Source: Vicingus serpentipes
Lineage (GTDB): Bacteria > Bacteroidota > Bacteroidia > Flavobacteriales_E > Vicingaceae
DNA: 61,410 nt
Direction of reading: 5' to 3'
Assembly (NCBI GenBank): GCA_024103385.1
Contig: JAGFIT010000061.1
Coordinates: 1 to 61,410 of the forward strand
Position numbers and translations under genes: made by a program. Each line of letters starts with the position of its first letter. The first letter of the stretch is position 1. Below are positions 26,915 to 36,135 of this stretch, piece after piece. A model generated the notes under the pieces. That model saw nothing but the letters and a program-made list of their open reading frames with translations, was not told where the DNA came from and searched no databases.

Positions 26915-27433
26915 TTATTTTGAGTTGAGTTTTTTTAAAATTTTATTTCCTCTACTTTTTATTCCTGCACTTCCATCGGGAAGTAGCGCTTCTATACTTG
27001 CTTTTAATTCAGGAATAATATCAGGATATTTTTTTGATAAGTTATAAATAACTGTCATGCAAAAAACTTTTACTGCAACAGGTTCTACTGATGAGTTTAA
27101 TAATTTGAAACAAGCATCTAATACCTGTCCCTGGTATTTTTTAGGGATATCCGCGTACTGTAATGCTCGTACAATGTTCCTATTGATAGCATTATGTTTA
27201 TTGGATTGATTTAATAATTTTATAAATAAGGGGTAATAATTTATTAATAGCTCAGGGTGTTTTTCTGCAGTAACTGACATCGCCCATGCTGCTCGCTGTG
27301 TAATTTCAACTGGTCCTTCCAAAAAAAATTGCATTAAATCGTCCATTTTTTTTGGGTGGAGACTTATTTCTTCAACAATTTCATTAGTGAATAATTTGGA
27401 ATGACCTAATTCTAATTTTTTTCGAAAATCCAT
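26915..27433 (-). CDS. Predicted alpha-helical repeat (HEAT-like) cytoplasmic protein
   Basis: The 172-residue protein lacks a signal peptide or membrane segment. It is almost all helical, with successive pairs such as RAAWAMSVTAEKHPELL, NAINRNIVRALQYADI, YQGQVLDACFKLLNSS and VKVFCMTVIYNLSKKYPDIIPELKASIEALL, matching HEAT/ARM repeats. It ends with a basic tail. Similar small proteins occur across Bacteroidota without known function. It is followed on the same strand by bshA after 76 bases. Confidence 0.7.
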   Translation of the reverse strand: MDFRKKLELGHSKLFTNEIVEEISLHPKKMDDLMQFFLEGPVEITQRAAWAMSVTAEKHPELLINYYPLFIKLLNQSNKHNAINRNIVRALQYADIPKKYQGQVLDACFKLLNSSVEPVAVKVFCMTVIYNLSKKYPDIIPELKASIEALLPDGSAGIKSRGNKILKKLNSK

Positions 27434-27487
27434 ACCCTAAAATTAAGGAATAATTTATTCTGTTATTTTTACGTTGTATATTTATAG

Positions 27488-27495
27488 TACCTTTG
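27488..27495 (+). promoter_or_regulatory. Putative -7 box TACCTTTG
   Basis: TACCTTTG matches TAnnTTTG and ends 18 bases before the ATG at 27514. A TTG lies at 27474-27476, but closer than the usual -33 spacing, so only the -7 element is well supported. Confidence 0.5.
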
Positions 27496-27513
27496 AATTA
27501 AAATCTAACTTTC

Positions 27514-27816
27514 ATGGAAGCTCCTAAAATACCATCTCTATTTGGGTTTAAATCAAAAAAACCTGATCGATTTTATTTCGAACCTCGTTATTATGATGAG
27601 CGAAAAGAAAAGATGAAAAAACGGTATGAAAGAATAGAAAGAGAAATTAATTCAGCTTCATCAGAAAGAACCAATGTCACAGACTTTAAATCAGAATTAA
27701 GGGATAATTGGCAAAACAATTATAGCAGGAGTAGAGTTGGAAATCAAATGAATAAACGAGTGATTATATATATCATCGCTTTAATGTCACTGGCATATTA
27801 TATTCTTTTCTACTAA
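27514..27816 (+). CDS. Small basic protein with C-terminal membrane anchor
   Basis: The 100-residue protein begins with a proline-rich segment (MEAPKIPSLFGFKSKKPDRFYFEPRYYDERKEK), then a charged helix (about residues 28-70, rich in Lys, Arg and Glu), and ends with one hydrophobic helix (about 82-100, VIIYIIALMSLAYYILFY). It is thus predicted to be a tail-anchored inner-membrane protein with its basic part in the cytoplasm. I do not recognise a named family, although this layout is common in Bacteroidota. Its stop is one base away from that of the convergent RemB-like gene. Confidence 0.65.
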   Translation: MEAPKIPSLFGFKSKKPDRFYFEPRYYDERKEKMKKRYERIEREINSASSERTNVTDFKSELRDNWQNNYSRSRVGNQMNKRVIIYIIALMSLAYYILFY

Positions 27817-27817
27817 A

Positions 27818-29443
27818 TCAATAATCAAAATACCGATTGATTAAATTCGTTTTTAACCCAATAAAAAAGTAGTTGGTAGATAAATCACTTAAATTATTTT
27901 TATACCTCCTATTGGAGACACCTCCAGTTATTGTAAATCGAGATTTAGGGTTGATAATATATGTTATTTTTAATGTACTATTAACAATATTTGTTGATAA
28001 TCCCCCTCCAACGACATAACCATAATCAATTTCTTTTCCTGTTGACGAATTTAATGGTCTATCATTGTTCGGAATAAATATGTCTTGTCCAACACTTGTT
28101 GTATTGTTAGTATCTAGTCCAATTTTTGCAAAGGTGGATGTCGCTTCAAAAACCCATCTTTTCTTATGATAAGATAACCCCGTCATCACTTCCTGAAAAT
28201 TAGCTCCTAAAGGATGTGCTAAAGGTGCATTAAAATGCGCATAATTTTGTAGCGTACTTATGCTCGTTGGATGATAACTATGTGTGTAAGTAAAAGGCCT
28301 TACCATATTATATTCCATTTGTAGTCTTAAATTTTTAAGCCATAAGAAATCATACGCCTTTAACCCTAATTGTATTCCGTATTTATTAGCCCACCAGTCA
28401 TTGCCAGCTTTTATCTCTTGCAATAAAAACTCATCTAATATAACTTGACTGTATAAAATATTTTTTTTCTTAATCTTAAACTTCATGCTCCCTCCCAACA
28501 GCGCATTATCACCTGACCCTTGAGCATATTCTGTTGGTCGTAAAAAGATAACTGGATTCAAGTAATTAATATCATATCCTCTATAAAACGCCCCTTCTTG
28601 TGCTTGCCAAACGATACTTTCGAAAAAACCAATGTTCCACCATTTAGTAATGTTCAAGCTTAAATAATGGATAGAAGATAATTTCTGAAAATAATTATTT
28701 GCTTCCCCATTAGATTCTCTTATATCTTGAAAATTAGTATATAATGCCATATATTTTAATTTCCAAATGTTCGCTGTTACTTTTAAGTAAGGATAACTGT
28801 TCGCATGGTCTGAAAGAAATAAAGAACGGTAACCATCTCCGATAAAATGTTTTCCATAACCCGCTTGAAATGCAAAATTTTTATCTGCAGTAAAGGTGAT
28901 GTCTCCTTGAGAAAAAATAGATTGGTTATTTTTAGAATATCCATATCCGGGACTAATATTTTTTGTTTGAACTATCTGATCAATATAACTCGGGTATTCA
29001 GATTTATCCATCAAAAAAAGAAACTGCCCACTCCATTTCTTTCCTAAAGCAGTCTTCGTATTTAAACCAACTGAAGTTTCTACTAAATTTTGAGATAATA
29101 AATTACTTTTTTCTTGAGTCATACCAACATTAATTATTGGATCTAATGAAAAATAAAAATGTTCTTTTTTAAATTCCATTTGATGATTATTCATCAATTG
29201 ATTAACTGCTCCAGAAGAAGAAGTAATTTTCAATAAACTTAGAGTAGAATCATAATTATAAATCTCATTCAACTCATTCTGAGTATAAGGTTGTATGCTG
29301 GTATGAAATGAACTAGAAGTATCCACCTGGATATTGAACTTTTTCTCCAGAGTTCGTTCATTTGAAATATTAAAGTTTTGAGCATGAGCAACCCTACTCA
29401 TTAGAACTATAAAAAAAAATATGTAGTGAATATACTTCCTCAT
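27818..29443 (-). CDS. RemB/Wzi-like outer-membrane beta-barrel protein (copy 1)
   Basis: The 541-residue protein has a signal peptide (residues 1-21, ends VAHAQ), a short periplasmic lead, then a large barrel with alternating strands (FYFSLDPIINVGM, WSGQFLFLMDKSEYP, FAFQAGYGKHFIGDGYRSLFLSDHANSYPYLKV). The GYGKHFIGDGYRSL and ANSYPYLKVTA segments are typical of the gliding-motility protein RemB and relatives of the capsule anchor Wzi. A paralogue lies at 30511-32040 with a WecA-type gene between, all on one strand with 0-8 base gaps, implying a joint role in surface polysaccharide display or adhesion. Confidence 0.8.
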   Translation of the reverse strand: MRKYIHYIFFFIVLMSRVAHAQNFNISNERTLEKKFNIQVDTSSSFHTSIQPYTQNELNEIYNYDSTLSLLKITSSSGAVNQLMNNHQMEFKKEHFYFSLDPIINVGMTQEKSNLLSQNLVETSVGLNTKTALGKKWSGQFLFLMDKSEYPSYIDQIVQTKNISPGYGYSKNNQSIFSQGDITFTADKNFAFQAGYGKHFIGDGYRSLFLSDHANSYPYLKVTANIWKLKYMALYTNFQDIRESNGEANNYFQKLSSIHYLSLNITKWWNIGFFESIVWQAQEGAFYRGYDINYLNPVIFLRPTEYAQGSGDNALLGGSMKFKIKKKNILYSQVILDEFLLQEIKAGNDWWANKYGIQLGLKAYDFLWLKNLRLQMEYNMVRPFTYTHSYHPTSISTLQNYAHFNAPLAHPLGANFQEVMTGLSYHKKRWVFEATSTFAKIGLDTNNTTSVGQDIFIPNNDRPLNSSTGKEIDYGYVVGGGLSTNIVNSTLKITYIINPKSRFTITGGVSNRRYKNNLSDLSTNYFFIGLKTNLINRYFDY

Positions 29444-30502
29444 TTACCTTCCTGCTTTTTTATTTTTTCTCAACTTAATAAAAAATGGTATTTGCACCAT
29501 CAATATCACCACAGATATAATTGCTACAAAAGCATAACTAGGATCAAATTGTTGTGTAAAAATGGCTGCTGCTACTATTAACAGATTAAAGAAATAAATC
29601 ACCAACACTGTTTGTTTATGAGATAATCCCAAATCAATTAACCGATGATGAATATGATTTCTATCTGCAGTAAAAGGAGAAACACCTTTTATGGCTCGTA
29701 ATGTGAACACACGAATGGTATCAATTAAGGGATACACAATTATTGACATCGCTAATATCGGTTTGGATATCTTGATTATTTCAGTCGGTAAATATTGAGC
29801 ATCATACTCAACCAATTCAATTGCCAAAACAGCAAACAAAAACCCTATAGTTAAAGAGCCGGAATCACCCATAAAGATTTTCGCTGGATTAAAATTAAAC
29901 CGTAAAAATCCTAACAATCCACCAGCTAACGCAAAAGACAATACCGCATAAGTCATATCCCCTGCAGCGTAAAACCATAAGCCAAAAATAGTAGCTGCAA
30001 TTAATCCCACACCAGCAGCAAGCCCATCTACCCCATCAATTAGATTAAATGCATTTATTACAACTATGTAAGTAAATACTGAAAGCATAATTCCTGCCCA
30101 GTCTGGTATTTCTCTCACTCCAAATAAACCATGTAAACTAGTTAAACGAACATCTGCCATTAACACCATAATAAATGCAACTACTAGATGAGCTGCTAAT
30201 TTTTTTACTGGAGCTGTACCAATGATATCATCTTTCATTCCTACAAAAAACATGATTAAAAGAGAAGGAACTAAGTATTTAATCACTCCCATTTCATTAG
30301 ATGGCAACCACAATAAAAATGAGAATAAGGTTCCTGCAAAAATCATCATCCCTCCCATTAAAGGAGTTTTATGTTTATGCAGTTTTCGATCTTCCGAAGG
30401 ATCGTCAAACAAGTGTTTCAACTTTGCAATAGTGATAAAAGATGGGGTTGAAAGCAACACAATCAAAAAGGAAGTTATTATTGGTAGAATTAACTCTTTC
30501 AT
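29444..30502 (-). CDS. Polyprenyl-phosphate GlcNAc-1-phosphate transferase (WecA/MraY family)
   Basis: The 352-residue integral membrane enzyme has about 10-11 hydrophobic helices. The family motifs are HKHKTPLMGGMMIF at about 43-56, VGMKDD near 88, NAFNLIDGVDGLAAG near 150-165, KIFMGDSGSLTIGF near 213, and the late DRNHIHHRLIDLGLSHKQT. The HIHHR motif marks the WecA rather than MraY branch. It should load a sugar-1-phosphate on undecaprenyl phosphate to begin a surface glycan. It sits between two RemB/Wzi-like barrel genes with 0 and 8 base spacing. Confidence 0.92.
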   Translation of the reverse strand: MKELILPIITSFLIVLLSTPSFITIAKLKHLFDDPSEDRKLHKHKTPLMGGMMIFAGTLFSFLLWLPSNEMGVIKYLVPSLLIMFFVGMKDDIIGTAPVKKLAAHLVVAFIMVLMADVRLTSLHGLFGVREIPDWAGIMLSVFTYIVVINAFNLIDGVDGLAAGVGLIAATIFGLWFYAAGDMTYAVLSFALAGGLLGFLRFNFNPAKIFMGDSGSLTIGFLFAVLAIELVEYDAQYLPTEIIKISKPILAMSIIVYPLIDTIRVFTLRAIKGVSPFTADRNHIHHRLIDLGLSHKQTVLVIYFFNLLIVAAAIFTQQFDPSYAFVAIISVVILMVQIPFFIKLRKNKKAGR

Positions 30503-30510
30503 ATTATCTT

Positions 30511-32040
30511 TTAAAAATCACTGTATAAGTTTCTTAAAGCTGTTCTAAGTCCAACATAAAAATAGTTGGTTGAATTGAGCTTAACTTGATTCATTTTTTC
30601 ATTTCTATTGGTTAACCCAACAACAAATGACATATTATTTTTAGGATTAATCAAATAACCTAAATGCACTTGGTAATTAGTAATTTCGGTATTAACAATA
30701 GTCGCATAATTCATTTTAAGCTGACTGAACACTCTTTTATATTTCAGATTGATAATCCCTATAACTTCTTTGAAATTATCTCCTAAAGGGTGCGACAAAT
30801 ATTCGTTGTAGTGATGAAACTGTTGTAACTCTGAATTAAAAGTAGTGTTGTAAGGGTTGTCCATCACGTTGTATTCTAATTGAAAAGAAGCATAATTTAA
30901 ACCAAAGTATTTTATCCCCAATTGATAGCCCTTGGTCCTTTCATATTGGTTACCATCGTAAATAAATTGATTGTATAAAATAAATTGAAACGGTAATTTA
31001 ATTTTAGTATTCATGCCTATAGTAGAGTGATGCGCTTCATCAGAAATATTGGTCAACACATCTACCCCAAAAATTGGATTTAATTGTTGAAATTGAAAAG
31101 GTTTTGTTCCTGTAGTATCTTCTGTTTGCCATAGGGTATTTTCAAAGAAGCCAACACTTAACCATTTAGTAGCTATCCAGTTCAAATAATGGATACTCAT
31201 GCTTTTTCGCTGAAACAAAGCTTCACTAGTAGAGCCAGCTTCTCTTCTTATTAAATTGGTTAATTGAGCGTTAAGAAATACATACTGAAATTGATCTTTT
31301 TTCCCAAATTGAGCAATCGTTTTAAAGTAAGGATAATTAAATGATTGATCAGACAATAAGATAGAACGATAGCCGTCTCCAATAAAATTTTTACCATTAC
31401 CTAACTGTAGGTTAAGAAATGAAACCGGAGTATAAGAAATATTTGCTGAGGCAGCAGCGAAATCAAATCCATTTTCTTTAAATCTTTTTACCCTTCCTTG
31501 TCCAGGAACAACACCTCTTTCATTAACAAAATCTGACATATAAGAAGGTAAAACAGCTTGGTTTTCATAAAACGAAGATTGAAAAGAAAATTTTTCACCT
31601 ACGTTACCTCTTATAATAATACCTCTGGTATTTTGATAAAGAGTAGTACTAGCATCCTCCTTATCCTTTCCGTACTCCGCATTCAATAGTGGGTCAACTG
31701 TCAGATAAAAATTACCTGTGTCAACAACAGCAAAGTTTTCATAAAAAGCAGTACGATACAGCCATTTTAAAAAATTGGACGGCTTTTTAGTCGATTTAGA
31801 AATATTGATTAGATAATAATCCTTTTCCGATTTTGATAAAGAAAAGATAGAAGTATCTTCTTGAATAAACGATTGAATAATCGGCTGAAAAGCTGTATGC
31901 GTACCATTATTAAAACCATTAAAAACCTTTTGGTTGGTCAGGTTAAACTCTCTAGTTAAAGGAAGGTTTTGTTGTTGAGCATAAGAAAATGTTACCAACA
32001 AAAAATAAAAAATGATGTATGTTACTCCTTTTTTGAGCAT
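30511..32040 (-). CDS. RemB/Wzi-like outer-membrane beta-barrel protein (copy 2)
   Basis: The 509-residue paralogue of the protein at 27818 has a signal peptide (residues 1-21, ends FSYAQ) and the same landmarks: FYLTVDPLLNAEYGKD, LQLGNGKNFIGDGYRSILLSDQSFNYPYFKTIAQF and LQFHHYNEYLSHPLGDNFKEVIG. The final strands (NYFYVGLRTALRNLYSDF) match those of copy 1 (NYFFIGLKTNLINRYFDY). It is the first gene of the three-gene unit and therefore probably arose by duplication around the WecA gene. A -7 box TACCTTTG on this strand (32117-32124) could be the promoter. Confidence 0.8.
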   Translation of the reverse strand: MLKKGVTYIIFYFLLVTFSYAQQQNLPLTREFNLTNQKVFNGFNNGTHTAFQPIIQSFIQEDTSIFSLSKSEKDYYLINISKSTKKPSNFLKWLYRTAFYENFAVVDTGNFYLTVDPLLNAEYGKDKEDASTTLYQNTRGIIIRGNVGEKFSFQSSFYENQAVLPSYMSDFVNERGVVPGQGRVKRFKENGFDFAAASANISYTPVSFLNLQLGNGKNFIGDGYRSILLSDQSFNYPYFKTIAQFGKKDQFQYVFLNAQLTNLIRREAGSTSEALFQRKSMSIHYLNWIATKWLSVGFFENTLWQTEDTTGTKPFQFQQLNPIFGVDVLTNISDEAHHSTIGMNTKIKLPFQFILYNQFIYDGNQYERTKGYQLGIKYFGLNYASFQLEYNVMDNPYNTTFNSELQQFHHYNEYLSHPLGDNFKEVIGIINLKYKRVFSQLKMNYATIVNTEITNYQVHLGYLINPKNNMSFVVGLTNRNEKMNQVKLNSTNYFYVGLRTALRNLYSDF

Positions 32041-32116
32041 TTTTATTTTAACCGTTCTAATGCTTTCCTTAACATACGTTTGATATCGCCTTTTCGTTGA
32101 CTTGTTTCATGTCCAG

Positions 32117-32124
32117 CAAAGGTA
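32117..32124 (-). promoter_or_regulatory. Putative -7 box TACCTTTG before the RemB-WecA-RemB unit
   Basis: The minus strand reads TACCTTTG, matching TAnnTTTG, about 77 bases before the start at 32040. The resulting leader contains short frames (for example ATG at 32075, ten codons) that may have no function. Confidence 0.45.
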
Positions 32125-32176
32125 ACTTACTTTCTTGTATATATCTAATATTAATTTCTGAAGACTTAAAAACTAC

Positions 32177-32641
32177 TTATAAAGCCACTTTTTCTTTAAA
32201 ATCTACTGGAAATTTTTTACTAATTCCTTTAGCTTTAGCTTTAATGGTTCCTTTTACTTGCACATCTAACCGACTATTTCCTAATACTGTTGAAAGAATA
32301 GTTAAAGGATCAGCTGTAATGTGTTTGTAATCTGATTCAAAAACAAAATGGTGCACTTCATTTGATTTTTTCGGAAGCGTTACTTTATTCTTCAAATTTA
32401 TCTTGCCAGATTTCTTTTCTTTCACAAAAAGATCTAAATCAGAATCTACGATACTAATGTTATAATTATTAGGATTATTAATTTGCATATCCACATGAAA
32501 ATCTACTCCTTTAGAGGTGATGTTTTTTACTCCCATATCAACTACTCTTACCATTTTAACCTCTTCATATTTAAAACAGCTGGCAAGAGAAATTGTCAGT
32601 ACAAAAAGACCAATTATGTGAATTACTTTTTTTAATATCAT
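32177..32641 (-). CDS. LEA14-like (LEA type 2) lipoprotein
   Basis: The 154-residue protein starts with a lipoprotein signal (residues 1-22, SLASCF with lipidation at Cys22). The mature part is one LEA14/WHy-type beta-sandwich, with VKNITSKGVDFHVDMQINNPNNYNISIVDSDLDLFV at about 38-73. Such domains often sit in the periplasm attached to a membrane; function is unknown. It is three bases downstream of the M20 dipeptidase gene on the same strand, so they are cotranscribed. Confidence 0.82.
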   Translation of the reverse strand: MILKKVIHIIGLFVLTISLASCFKYEEVKMVRVVDMGVKNITSKGVDFHVDMQINNPNNYNISIVDSDLDLFVKEKKSGKINLKNKVTLPKKSNEVHHFVFESDYKHITADPLTILSTVLGNSRLDVQVKGTIKAKAKGISKKFPVDFKEKVAL

Positions 32642-32643
32642 GA

Positions 32644-34035
32644 TTAAGTTTTCGAGTAATCCGTAAAATATTTATAAAATAAAGGAATAGTTTCTATTCC
32701 TTTTAAATAGTTAAACACACCATAGTGTTCGTTTGGTGAGTGGATGGCATCAGAATCTAAACCAAAACCAAAAAGTACTGACTTTATTCCCAGCTCTTGT
32801 TCAAATAGTGCAACGATAGGAATACTCCCTCCACTTCTTACTGGCACAGGTGTTTTTCCATAAGTATCTTCCATAGCTTGTTTAGCTGCTTGATATCCAA
32901 CAAAATCAGTGGGGGTTACATAAGGAGTTCCTCCATGATGAGGTGTAACTTTTACCTTCACTGACTTTGGAGCTATTTTTTCAAAATAATCAGCAAATAG
33001 TTGTGTGATTTTCTTGCTGTCTTGGTGAGGAACTAAACGCATAGATATTTTTGCATAGGCTTTAGATGGAATAACTGTTTTAGCTCCTTCTCCAGTATAA
33101 CCTCCCCAAATGCCGTTTACGTCTAATGTAGGCCTAATAGAGTTTCTCTCATTAGTAGAAAAACCTTCTTCACCATCAATGTCTGAAAGAGCTAACGCTT
33201 TTTTATAATTCTCTAAATCAAAAGGTGCTTTTGCCAATTCTGCTCTATCCTCTTCTGAAAGAATTTCAACATCATCGTAAAACCCAGGGATGGTAATATG
33301 ATTTTTATCGTCCCTCATTTTAGCAATCATTTCACACAGAATATTAATCGGATTTGCTACAGCTCCACCATATAACCCAGAGTGTAAATCTCGATTCGGA
33401 CCTGTTACTTCTACCTCAACATAACTCAATCCTCTTAACCCAACTGTGATAGAAGGAATATCATTCGCAATAATTCCCGTATCAGAAATTAAAATCACAT
33501 CTGCTTTTAATTTATCTTTGTTCGCTTTAACAAATGTTCCTAAGTTTTCTGAACCTACTTCTTCCTCTCCTTCAATCATAAACTTAACATTACAAGGAAG
33601 GCTATTTGTTTTCATCATCAATTCAAATGCTTTTACGTGCATATACATTTGTCCTTTATCATCACAAGCTCCTCTTGCAAAAATAGCTCCATCTGGATGG
33701 GTTGTCGTCTTTTTGATAACAGGCTCAAAAGGAGGACTATCCCATAAATCAAGTGGGTCTGCTGGTTGTACATCATAATGTCCGTAAACCAACACTGTAG
33801 GTAAATTACTGTCAATAATTTTATCTCCATATACTATTGGGTAACCTGCCGTCTGACAAATCTCTGCATTATCAGCTCCCGCATCAATCAAACTCTGTTG
33901 TACAGCATCTGCTGTTTTAAATGTATCAGCACTATATGCTGAATCAGCACTAATAGATGGAATTTTTAATAATTCTAACAACTCATTGATGAATCGATCT
34001 TTATGGGTATTGATGTAATTTTTAATTTCAAACAT
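32644..34035 (-). CDS. M20-family dipeptidase
   Basis: The 463-residue protein is a two-domain M20 metallopeptidase. Metal and catalytic motifs are VLVYGHYDVQPADP at about 82-95, FARGACDDKGQM at about 127-138, and MIEGEEEVGSENL at about 160-172. The late part has RSGGSIPIVALFEQELGIKSVLFGFGLDSDAIHSPNEH, with the last zinc His. It lacks a signal peptide and so hydrolyses dipeptides in the cytoplasm (carnosinase-like branch). It follows gpmI by eight bases on the same strand and precedes the LEA14-like gene. Confidence 0.92.
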   Translation of the reverse strand: MFEIKNYINTHKDRFINELLELLKIPSISADSAYSADTFKTADAVQQSLIDAGADNAEICQTAGYPIVYGDKIIDSNLPTVLVYGHYDVQPADPLDLWDSPPFEPVIKKTTTHPDGAIFARGACDDKGQMYMHVKAFELMMKTNSLPCNVKFMIEGEEEVGSENLGTFVKANKDKLKADVILISDTGIIANDIPSITVGLRGLSYVEVEVTGPNRDLHSGLYGGAVANPINILCEMIAKMRDDKNHITIPGFYDDVEILSEEDRAELAKAPFDLENYKKALALSDIDGEEGFSTNERNSIRPTLDVNGIWGGYTGEGAKTVIPSKAYAKISMRLVPHQDSKKITQLFADYFEKIAPKSVKVKVTPHHGGTPYVTPTDFVGYQAAKQAMEDTYGKTPVPVRSGGSIPIVALFEQELGIKSVLFGFGLDSDAIHSPNEHYGVFNYLKGIETIPLFYKYFTDYSKT

Positions 34036-34043
34036 AATTTATT

Positions 34044-35564
34044 TTAGATTAATATTTCTCCTGTCATTTCTTGAGGAGAAGGAATGTTTAATAATTTTAA
34101 AATGGTTGGAGCCACATCGGCCAGTTTTCCATCTTTAATAGTTTGATAATCATTATCAATTAAAATACATGGAACTGGATTGGTGGAATGGGCTGTATTG
34201 GGAGTTCCATCTTCATTAATAGCAAAGTCAGCATTACCATGATCAGCAATAATAATAAATGAGTAGCCGTGTTGAATTCCTTTTTCTACAATTCGCTGTA
34301 AACAGCTATCTACTTTTTCAGCAGCAGTAGTGATGGCCTTGTAAACTCCTGTATGCCCTACCATATCCGTATTCGCAAAATTCAAACAAATAAAATCAGT
34401 CTTCTCATTTTCTATTTCAGGAAGTATAGTTAAAGTAACCTCTTCCGCACTCATTTCTGGTTGTAAATCATACGTTGCTACTTTTGGAGAGTTTACCATT
34501 AATCGTTTCTCTCCCTCAAACACTGCTTCTCTTCCTCCAGAAAAGAAAAAAGTAACATGTGGGTATTTTTCTGTTTCGGCAATTCTAATTTGTGTTTTCT
34601 TATTGTTGGACAATACTTCTCCTAAAGTATTATTTAAGTTTTCTTTATCATAAATGACATGAATATTTTTAAACGCACTATTATAGTTAGTCATGGTAAG
34701 ATAATACAGCGGAATGGTTTTCATGCCTTCTTCTATCAAGTCTTTTTGAGTAAGAGCGATTGTAATTTCTCTACATCTATCTGTTCTAAAATTAAAACAA
34801 ATAACCACATCATTGGGTTTAATTCTACCTATTGGGTGGCCATCGTTATCTGTTTTTACAATAGGTTGAATAAACTCATCTGTCAGGTTTTCATCATACG
34901 ATTCTTGAATAGCAGCGACTAAATTTGAGCTCTTTTTTCCTGTTCCCTTTAACAATAAATCATAGGCCTGTTTCACTCTTTCCCAACGATTATCTCTATC
35001 CATAGCATAATAGCGTCCAATAACTGAAACTAGCTCTCCTTTAGATTTTTTCAAATGAGCCTCCAACTGTTCTATTTGTGCTTTACCGCTTTTAGGATCA
35101 CAATCTCGCCCATCCGTAAAAGCATGAACAAAAACATGTTCAACATTATTATCTTTGGCTAAATCACACAGTTTATAAAGGTGATTTTGATGTGAATGAA
35201 TTCCCCCATCAGAAACCAATCCCATAAAATGAATCGCTACATTGTTTTTATTCGCATGTTCGAAAGCAGCCAACAATATTTTATTGTCGGCAATTGAATT
35301 ATCAGCAACAGCATTGTTTATTCTTGAAAAATCTTGATATACAATTCTTCCTGCTCCAATATTAAGATGTCCTACCTCCGAATTCCCCATTTGTCCTCTG
35401 GGTAAACCCACCGCTTCTCCTGAAGTATTTAACGTAGAATAAGGATGTTGTTTCAAGCAACTATCAAAAAAAGGAGTTTTAGCATTATAAATGGCATCTG
35501 ACTTAGATTTGTCACCTATGCCCCAACCATCTAATATTACCAATACTACTTTTTTACCGTTCAT
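34044..35564 (-). CDS. gpmI: 2,3-bisphosphoglycerate-independent phosphoglycerate mutase
   Basis: GpmI interconverts 3- and 2-phosphoglycerate with two manganese ions. The 506-residue protein has Asp12 in LVILDGWG, the nucleophile Ser62 in GQMGNSEVGHLNIG, VHAFTDGRDCDPKSG, GRYYAMDRDNRWERV, and the late NFANTDMVGHTG and IIADHGNAD metal ligands. Length is normal. A -7 box TATCTTTG lies at 35584-35591 on the same strand, 19 bases from the start. Confidence 0.97.
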   Translation of the reverse strand: MNGKKVVLVILDGWGIGDKSKSDAIYNAKTPFFDSCLKQHPYSTLNTSGEAVGLPRGQMGNSEVGHLNIGAGRIVYQDFSRINNAVADNSIADNKILLAAFEHANKNNVAIHFMGLVSDGGIHSHQNHLYKLCDLAKDNNVEHVFVHAFTDGRDCDPKSGKAQIEQLEAHLKKSKGELVSVIGRYYAMDRDNRWERVKQAYDLLLKGTGKKSSNLVAAIQESYDENLTDEFIQPIVKTDNDGHPIGRIKPNDVVICFNFRTDRCREITIALTQKDLIEEGMKTIPLYYLTMTNYNSAFKNIHVIYDKENLNNTLGEVLSNNKKTQIRIAETEKYPHVTFFFSGGREAVFEGEKRLMVNSPKVATYDLQPEMSAEEVTLTILPEIENEKTDFICLNFANTDMVGHTGVYKAITTAAEKVDSCLQRIVEKGIQHGYSFIIIADHGNADFAINEDGTPNTAHSTNPVPCILIDNDYQTIKDGKLADVAPTILKLLNIPSPQEMTGEILI

Positions 35565-35583
35565 TAATCTCTTTTTAATAAAA

Positions 35584-35591
35584 CAAAGATA
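35584..35591 (-). promoter_or_regulatory. Putative -7 box of gpmI (TATCTTTG)
   Basis: The minus strand reads TATCTTTG, a full TAnnTTTG match, ending 19 bases before the gpmI ATG. The -33 region has no clear TTTG at standard spacing. Confidence 0.45.
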
Positions 35592-35695
35592 CTCGAAATC
35601 TTAAGAAGGTGTGGAGGAAAAAGCAAAAATCTGTTCCATTTAATATCAGAAAATTTGTACCTTTAGTAAAGTAAGGTAACACTAAATAATTAACT

Positions 35696-35893
35696 ATGGA
35701 ATCAAAGAAAAATAGAGATACTTGGGAAATTTATCAAGACAAAAGGAAAGAATGGCGCTGGAGGAGAACTGCTAGTAATGGAAGAATAGTTGGTGCATCC
35801 ACAGAAGGTTATATCAATAGAATTGATTGTATTTTAAATGCAGAAAGAAACGGCTATTTAGCCGACTCTCCATCTAAAAGGTATTCCTCCTAA
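35696..35893 (+). CDS. DUF1508 (YegP-like) small protein
   Basis: The 65-residue protein carries one DUF1508 unit: DTWEIYQDKRKEWRWRRTASNGRIVGASTEGY. The fold is a small beta-hairpin repeat of unknown function, found singly or in pairs (YegP has two). The remaining NRIDCILNAERNGYL corresponds to the C-terminal helix. It stands alone between the divergent gpmI and a long leader region; TACCTTTA near 35659 is a near match to a -7 box. Confidence 0.85.
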   Translation: MESKKNRDTWEIYQDKRKEWRWRRTASNGRIVGASTEGYINRIDCILNAERNGYLADSPSKRYSS

Positions 35894-36087
35894 TCAGCTG
35901 GGGAAAATCAAGGATTTCTTGAGTTTTATTTTCTCTATTTAGTGATTTTATCTTAAAAAATACAACATATTAACTTATATCACTTATTTTAATCTGTTTA
36001 TTATTTTTTTTATCCATCATATTACATCTATAAAGTAATTTTAACCTAAATTAAATTATTATAAAAACTCTTAAGGAGGAGAATGGT
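35894..36087. other. AT-rich intergenic stretch before a leader peptide
   Basis: No gene is visible from 35894 to the AAGGAGGA site at 36073. The sequence is very AT-rich without a clear terminator or a perfect TAnnTTTG box. It should contain the promoter for the unit that begins with the short frame at 36088. Confidence 0.4.
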
Positions 36088-36135
36088 ATGAAAAATATAA
36101 TTAAAGAAAAAAAGAAATATTCTTACACGTTATAA
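36088..36135 (+). CDS. Possible 15-residue leader peptide with strong Shine-Dalgarno
   Basis: ATG at 36088 is preceded by AAGGAGGA (36073-36080) at a near-optimal distance, one of only two such sites seen in this window. The frame reads MKNIIKEKKKYSYTL and stops at 36133-36135. It is followed by about 106 bases with a possible hairpin (ACCGA near 36166 with TCGGT near 36193) before the secreted-protein gene at 36242. The peptide is Lys- and Tyr-rich and might act in attenuation, or the site could mark an unrelated ribosome stand-by element. No homology can be claimed. Confidence 0.35.
   Translation: MKNIIKEKKKYSYTL

Noticed and set aside
32041..32120. Short frames (10-25 codons) in the leader of the RemB-WecA-RemB unit
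   Set aside because: No ribosome site, no conservation evidence, and several overlapping frames are open by AT richness.
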